Assembly: GCA_036654415.1 (NCBI GenBank)
Contig: JAVVSB010000009.1
Location: forward strand, 1 to 53,985
Direction of reading: 5' to 3'
DNA: 53,985 bases
From: Mucinivorans sp036654415
Lineage (GTDB): Bacteria; Bacteroidota; Bacteroidia; Bacteroidales; Rikenellaceae
The notes below the pieces were generated by a model that saw nothing but the letters and a program-made list of their open reading frames with translations, was not told where the DNA came from and did no database searches. Shown here piece after piece: positions 50,473 to 53,985 of the stretch. Positions within the stretch are counted from its first letter, which is position 1. Every line of letters begins with the position of its first letter. The position numbers and the translations under genes are program-made.

Positions 50473-51372
50473 ATGCAAAAGCTACTCTTTTTTCTACTTG
50501 TAATCTTCTCACTCTTTGTGCCACCAGCCGTGGCTCTCTTTGCTGGTATAGCCTATGCCCTACTCTATGGTTCTCCATACCTGGCCATAGGCAAAAATAT
50601 CTCTAAATTTTTGCTCCAAGCCTCGGTCGTTGGGTTGGGCTTTGGCATGAACCTTCACTCATCGCTTGAGGCTGGACGAGAGGGAATGCTCTTTACAATC
50701 ATCTCTGTTACTGGAGTTATGATTGTGGGCTATATTCTGGGCCGTTATCTGCATATCGAACCACGCATGGCTCATATGATATCTTCGGGGACTGCCATCT
50801 GTGGAGGTAGTGCGATAGCAGCTATCGCTCCTGTGGTGGGGGCTAATGAAAATGAAACCTCTGTTTCGCTCTCTGTTATTTTTACACTCAACGCCATCGC
50901 ACTGTTTATTTTTCCTCCATTGGGCCATCTCTTTGGACTCTCGCAGATACAGTTCGGCACATGGGCAGCCATTGCCATCCATGATACTAGCTCAGTAGTT
51001 GGCGCGGGTGCAGCCTATGGCGAGCAGGCTCTAATGGTGGCTACCACCGTCAAACTTATGCGTGCGCTATGGATAATTCCGCTGGCCTTGGTCTCGATGT
51101 TATTTTTCAGAGCTGGTGGGCACAAAATTTCAATACCATGGTTTATATTTCTTTTTATTGCAGCCATGATACTCAACACCTACCTACCACTACCCACTGT
51201 AATGAACCAAATCATATCACAAGCCTCACACTGTGCCTTGAGTCTGACACTATTTTTAATAGGTAGCGCGCTATCACTCAAGGCCCTGCGCAGCGTAGGC
51301 CTGCGACCTGTGGTTATGGGTGTGATACTCTGGGTAGTGATATCAACCGTCACACTATTAGTTATACTTTAG
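50473..51372 (+). CDS. YeiH/UPF0324 family putative sulfate exporter
   Basis: A 299-residue inner-membrane protein with about nine to ten transmembrane segments. The family signature is visible: VVGLGFGMNLHSSLEAG, SSGTAICGGSAIAAIAPVVG near residue 113, and AIHDTSSVVGAGAAYGEQAL near 171. The family is annotated as putative sulfate exporters, on limited evidence. I chose the ATG at 50473; a TTG start further upstream would lie within the promoter box. Its stop overlaps the stop of the convergent ugd gene. Confidence 0.9.
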   Translation: MQKLLFFLLVIFSLFVPPAVALFAGIAYALLYGSPYLAIGKNISKFLLQASVVGLGFGMNLHSSLEAGREGMLFTIISVTGVMIVGYILGRYLHIEPRMAHMISSGTAICGGSAIAAIAPVVGANENETSVSLSVIFTLNAIALFIFPPLGHLFGLSQIQFGTWAAIAIHDTSSVVGAGAAYGEQALMVATTVKLMRALWIIPLALVSMLFFRAGGHKISIPWFIFLFIAAMILNTYLPLPTVMNQIISQASHCALSLTLFLIGSALSLKALRSVGLRPVVMGVILWVVISTVTLLVIL

Positions 51373-52691
51373 TGTAATTTCTTACCGATACGACGATAGA
51401 TAAAACCTTCGTTCTCAAGCTCTTGTTGATTATAGATATTACGTCCATCAACCACCACATTACCCCTCATTACTCCCCTAGTTTGACACCAATTTGGTAG
51501 ACGGAATTGCCGCCACTCTGTCATCAAAGCCAAAGCATCAGCACCAGTGGCAGCCTCAATTTTATCATCACAATAGACTACGCTACGACCCAGAGAACGC
51601 TCAGCCTCATGCATGGCCACAGGGTCGTAAACACGCACCTCAGCCCCACCTTTTAGTAAACGGTCAATGACCACCAAGGCTGGAGCCTCGCGCATATCAT
51701 CAGTATCTGGTTTGAATGACAAGCCCCAGATAGCCACCACTTTATCTTTCACAGAACCGCCCAAGGACTCAACTAACTTATCAAAGACAACCCCCTTTTG
51801 GGTCTCGTTGACTGCCTGCACCGCCTCTACTATATTCATTCTACACCCAAAATCTATAGCCGTATGGCACAAAGCGCGTACATCCTTTGGAAAACACGAG
51901 CCGCCATAGCCCGAGCCTGCATAGAGAAATTTACTACCGATACGTACATCTGAACCTATGCCACGTCTAACCAGTTCGCTATCGGCCCCCACATGTTCGC
52001 ATAAATTGGCTATCTCGTTCATAAAACTGATGCGGGTGGCCAACATCGCGTTGGCCGCGTATTTGGTAAGCTCAGCCGAGGCAACGTCCATAAATATAAA
52101 GCGGTCACTGTTGAGCATAAATGGTTTATATAGACGTTCCAAAATATCATGAGCACGTGTCGACTCCACACCCACCACTACCCTATCTGGCGACATAAAG
52201 TCCTTAATGGCGGCACCCTCTTTCAAAAATTCAGGATTACTGGCCACATCAAAAGGTATATTCACCCCACGGATATCGAGCTCCTGCTGTACCACATCGC
52301 GCACCTTGGCAGCCGTACCAACTGGCACTGTACTCTTGGTAACTAACAGAAAATATTTCTTGGCATAACGCCCCACTGAATGCGCCACTTCAAGCACATA
52401 TTTTAAATCGGCCGAGCCATCCTCGTCTGAAGGTGTGCCTACGGCCGAGAAAATCACTTCACAATTGGGTAATACCTCAGGCAGAGAACTCGAGAAACTC
52501 AGCCTTTTTTCGCTCACATTTTTGGCCACAAGAGCCTCAAGCCCAGGTTCATAAATGGGCATAATACCATTTCGCAGATTTTCAATTTTTTGGCGGTTAG
52601 TGTCCACGCAAACGACCGTGATACCCATTTCGGCAAAACACGCACCACTTACCAAGCCTACGTATCCAGTGCCAACAACTGCTATTTTCAT
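51369..52691 (-). CDS. ugd: UDP-glucose 6-dehydrogenase
   Basis: A 440-residue NAD-dependent enzyme that oxidises UDP-glucose to UDP-glucuronate for capsule, exopolysaccharide or lipopolysaccharide synthesis. N-terminal Rossmann motif AVVGTGYVGLVSGACFAEMG; the SNPEFLKEGAAIKDFM block near residue 161; the active-site loop SGYGGSCFPKDVRAL with the catalytic cysteine near 261; and GLSFKPDTDDMREAPAL. I chose the ATG at 52691, which puts MKIAVVG at the start. No other sugar-nucleotide or glycosyltransferase gene is adjacent. Confidence 0.96.
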   Translation of the reverse strand: MKIAVVGTGYVGLVSGACFAEMGITVVCVDTNRQKIENLRNGIMPIYEPGLEALVAKNVSEKRLSFSSSLPEVLPNCEVIFSAVGTPSDEDGSADLKYVLEVAHSVGRYAKKYFLLVTKSTVPVGTAAKVRDVVQQELDIRGVNIPFDVASNPEFLKEGAAIKDFMSPDRVVVGVESTRAHDILERLYKPFMLNSDRFIFMDVASAELTKYAANAMLATRISFMNEIANLCEHVGADSELVRRGIGSDVRIGSKFLYAGSGYGGSCFPKDVRALCHTAIDFGCRMNIVEAVQAVNETQKGVVFDKLVESLGGSVKDKVVAIWGLSFKPDTDDMREAPALVVIDRLLKGGAEVRVYDPVAMHEAERSLGRSVVYCDDKIEAATGADALALMTEWRQFRLPNWCQTRGVMRGNVVVDGRNIYNQQELENEGFIYRRIGKKLH

Positions 52692-52771
52692 ATTTATCAA
52701 AATTATTATATCACAAATTTAATAAAATTTATGTAAATAAGAAAAATTTTATCATTATCATTATTTCTTCT

Positions 52772-52779
52772 TACCTTTG
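52772..52779 (+). promoter_or_regulatory. Promoter -7 box of metK
   Basis: TACCTTTG matches TAnnTTTG 29 bases before the start codon; the region upstream is very A/T-rich. No SAM riboswitch elements are visible in the short leader. Confidence 0.6.
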
Positions 52780-52808
52780 TAACTTCAATTTTAAAACACA
52801 AAAAGACG

Positions 52809-53985
52809 ATGAGTTATCTATTCACATCAGAATCTGTATCGGAAGGCCATCCCGACAAAGTATCGGACCAAATCTCAGATGCCATACTCGATAAATTTTT
52901 AGCCTCAGACCCTAACTCTAAAGTAGCCGTTGAAACTCTATGTACCACAGGCTTGGTGGTAGTGAGTGGTGAGGTCAAAAGTGATGCCTATGTTGACATT
53001 CAAAATACTGTTCGCTCGGTAATCGAACGCATTGGTTATACCAAGGCCGAATATATGTTCGAGAGTAACTCCTGCGGCGTACTTTCAGCTCTGCACGAAC
53101 AATCACCCGACATCAATCAGGGTGTAGAACGTTCAGAAGCCGAAGAACAAGGAGCTGGAGACCAAGGGATTATGTTTGGTTTTGCCACCAACGAGACAGC
53201 CAGTTATATGCCAGCCACCATTATGCTCTCGCATATTATCCTTCAGGAACTTTCAGCTATGCGTCGTCGTGGCGAGCAGATGACATATCTGCGTCCCGAT
53301 GCCAAAAGTCAAGTTACCATTGAACACTCCGATGACGGGGCTCCAAAAAGAGTACACACAATTGTAGTTTCGACCCAGCACGACCCTTGGGTCAGTTTGG
53401 AGCAGATACGTACTGACGTTAAGACCATACTTATGCCACGTGTCAAAGAACGTTTGACAGAAAACGGTGATAAGTTGGTTAACTTGATTGACGACAATTA
53501 TATCCTACACGTAAATCCCACAGGCAAATTNNNNNNNNNNCTGGTGACACAGGCCTCACGGGTCGCAAAATTATTGTTGACACCTACGGTGGGCGTGGAG
53601 CACATGGTGGTGGAGCTTTCTCGGGCAAAGACAGTTCTAAAGTTGACCGTTCGGCAGCCTATGCTGTACGCCACATTGCCAAAAACATGGTGGCGGCAGG
53701 TATCGCACCTCAGGTGCAAATTCAAATTGCCTACGCCATTGGCGTGGCACGTCCAATAAGTGTCTTTATCAACACATTCGGCAAAGCTAAAGTAAAGATA
53801 AGCGATGGAGAGATTGCCGAAAAAATCAGTAAATTATTTGATTTGCGTCCTGCAAAAATTGTAGAACGTTTCGGTCTTAAAAATCCTATCTTCTCGCCCA
53901 CGGCAGCCTATGGCCATTTTGGTCGCGAACCATACACCGAAATTGTGGATGGACGTAAGCTGGAATTCTTTGCTTGGGAAAAACT
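52809..53985 (+). CDS. metK: S-adenosylmethionine synthetase, interrupted by an assembly gap and cut at the window end
   Basis: This enzyme makes S-adenosylmethionine from methionine and ATP. The first part reads TSESVSEGHPDKVSDQISDA at the N-terminus, EEQGAGDQGIMFGFATNE near residue 115 and HVNPTGK before the gap. After the Ns at 53531-53540 the sequence continues in a different frame with GDTGLTGRKIIVDTYGGRG, HGGGAFSGKDSSKVDRSAAY, IAYAIGVARP-like residues, AAYGHFGREPYTEI and finally FFAWEKL at the window edge. The frame change falls exactly at the Ns: family comparison predicts 17 missing bases rather than ten, so the gene is probably intact in the cell. Only a short C-terminal tail should be missing beyond the window. 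Confidence 0.96.
53531..53540. other. Assembly gap of ten Ns inside metK
   Basis: Ten undetermined bases. The number looks like a placeholder, because it breaks the metK frame, whereas 17 bases (encoding the FVIGGP region) would keep it. Confidence 0.95.

Noticed and set aside
53541..53759. Reading the frame before the gap straight through the Ns in metK
   Set aside because: It yields a sequence unlike any MetK; the true continuation is in the frame starting GGT at 53543.
1..53985. CRISPR arrays, insertion sequences, integrases, phage genes or a replication origin
   Set aside because: I saw no regularly spaced repeats, transposase or integrase motifs, and dnaN stands without dnaA or DnaA-box clusters.

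Overview
The window looks like a chromosomal segment of a Bacteroidales bacterium (phylum Bacteroidota). Reasons: most upstream regions carry the Bacteroidota sigma-factor signature TAnnTTTG 20-40 bases before the start codon and no strong Shine-Dalgarno site; gene families such as GH92, GH20, GxDLY-type SGNH esterases, LysM-receptor fusions, BtuG-like B12 lipoproteins and the EtfBA-acyl-CoA dehydrogenase trio are typical of the group; and tRNA-Leu lacks an encoded CCA end. The family cannot be fixed from this sequence alone. The content is mostly core metabolism and information processing. I see no prophage, integrase, insertion sequence or CRISPR array.

Layout. 1-423: 3' end of ilvC, broken by a one-base frameshift and closed by a long hairpin shared with the next gene. 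483-10749 (minus strand): class III aminotransferase, MscS channel, glutamate decarboxylase, then a tight operon of a three-domain secreted esterase, a ClC chloride transporter and a serine beta-lactamase-like hydrolase, then a secreted thioredoxin. 10852-18386 (minus): rpiB-U32 protein-ygbA with overlapping starts and stops, gdhA, and glyS-nadC-ettA. 18544-21262 (plus): ruvX and recQ. 21339-21790 (minus): a decayed SLC13/DASS transporter. 21824-24277 (minus): pheT. 24391-28981 (plus): GH92 mannosidase overlapping proB, then proA. 28998-33363 (minus): nucleoside phosphorylase, dnaN, DEDDh exonuclease, LysM-receptor protein. 33464-37230 (plus): lepA and GH20 hexosaminidase. 37413-38270 (minus): ferredoxin-nitroreductase. 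38388-44560 (plus): SGNH esterase-meaB, tRNA-Leu(CAG), etfB-etfA-acyl-CoA dehydrogenase. 44631-45890 (minus): a cobalamin riboswitch driving one BtuG-like lipoprotein. 45958-51372 (plus): rnr, lepB, LysR regulator, YeiH-type transporter. 51369-52691 (minus): ugd. 52809-end (plus): metK, interrupted by ten Ns and cut by the window edge.

How the genes may work together. Glutamate recurs (gadB, gdhA, proBA). GadB, ClC and MscS form an envelope/acid/osmotic stress neighbourhood, but no GadC antiporter is visible. B12 recurs: MeaB protects B12-dependent methylmalonyl-CoA mutase, and a B12 riboswitch controls a probable surface B12-binding protein. Secreted glycan-active enzymes (GH92, GH20, two esterase genes) fit an organism that feeds on host or plant glycans.

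Best leads: the orphan riboswitch-BtuG unit, the SGNH-alpha/beta hydrolase-SGNH fusion operon, the ClC with a valine at the internal proton-glutamate position, the SLC13 ruin, and two sites (ilvC, metK) that look like sequence or assembly problems and need checking before biological conclusions are drawn.
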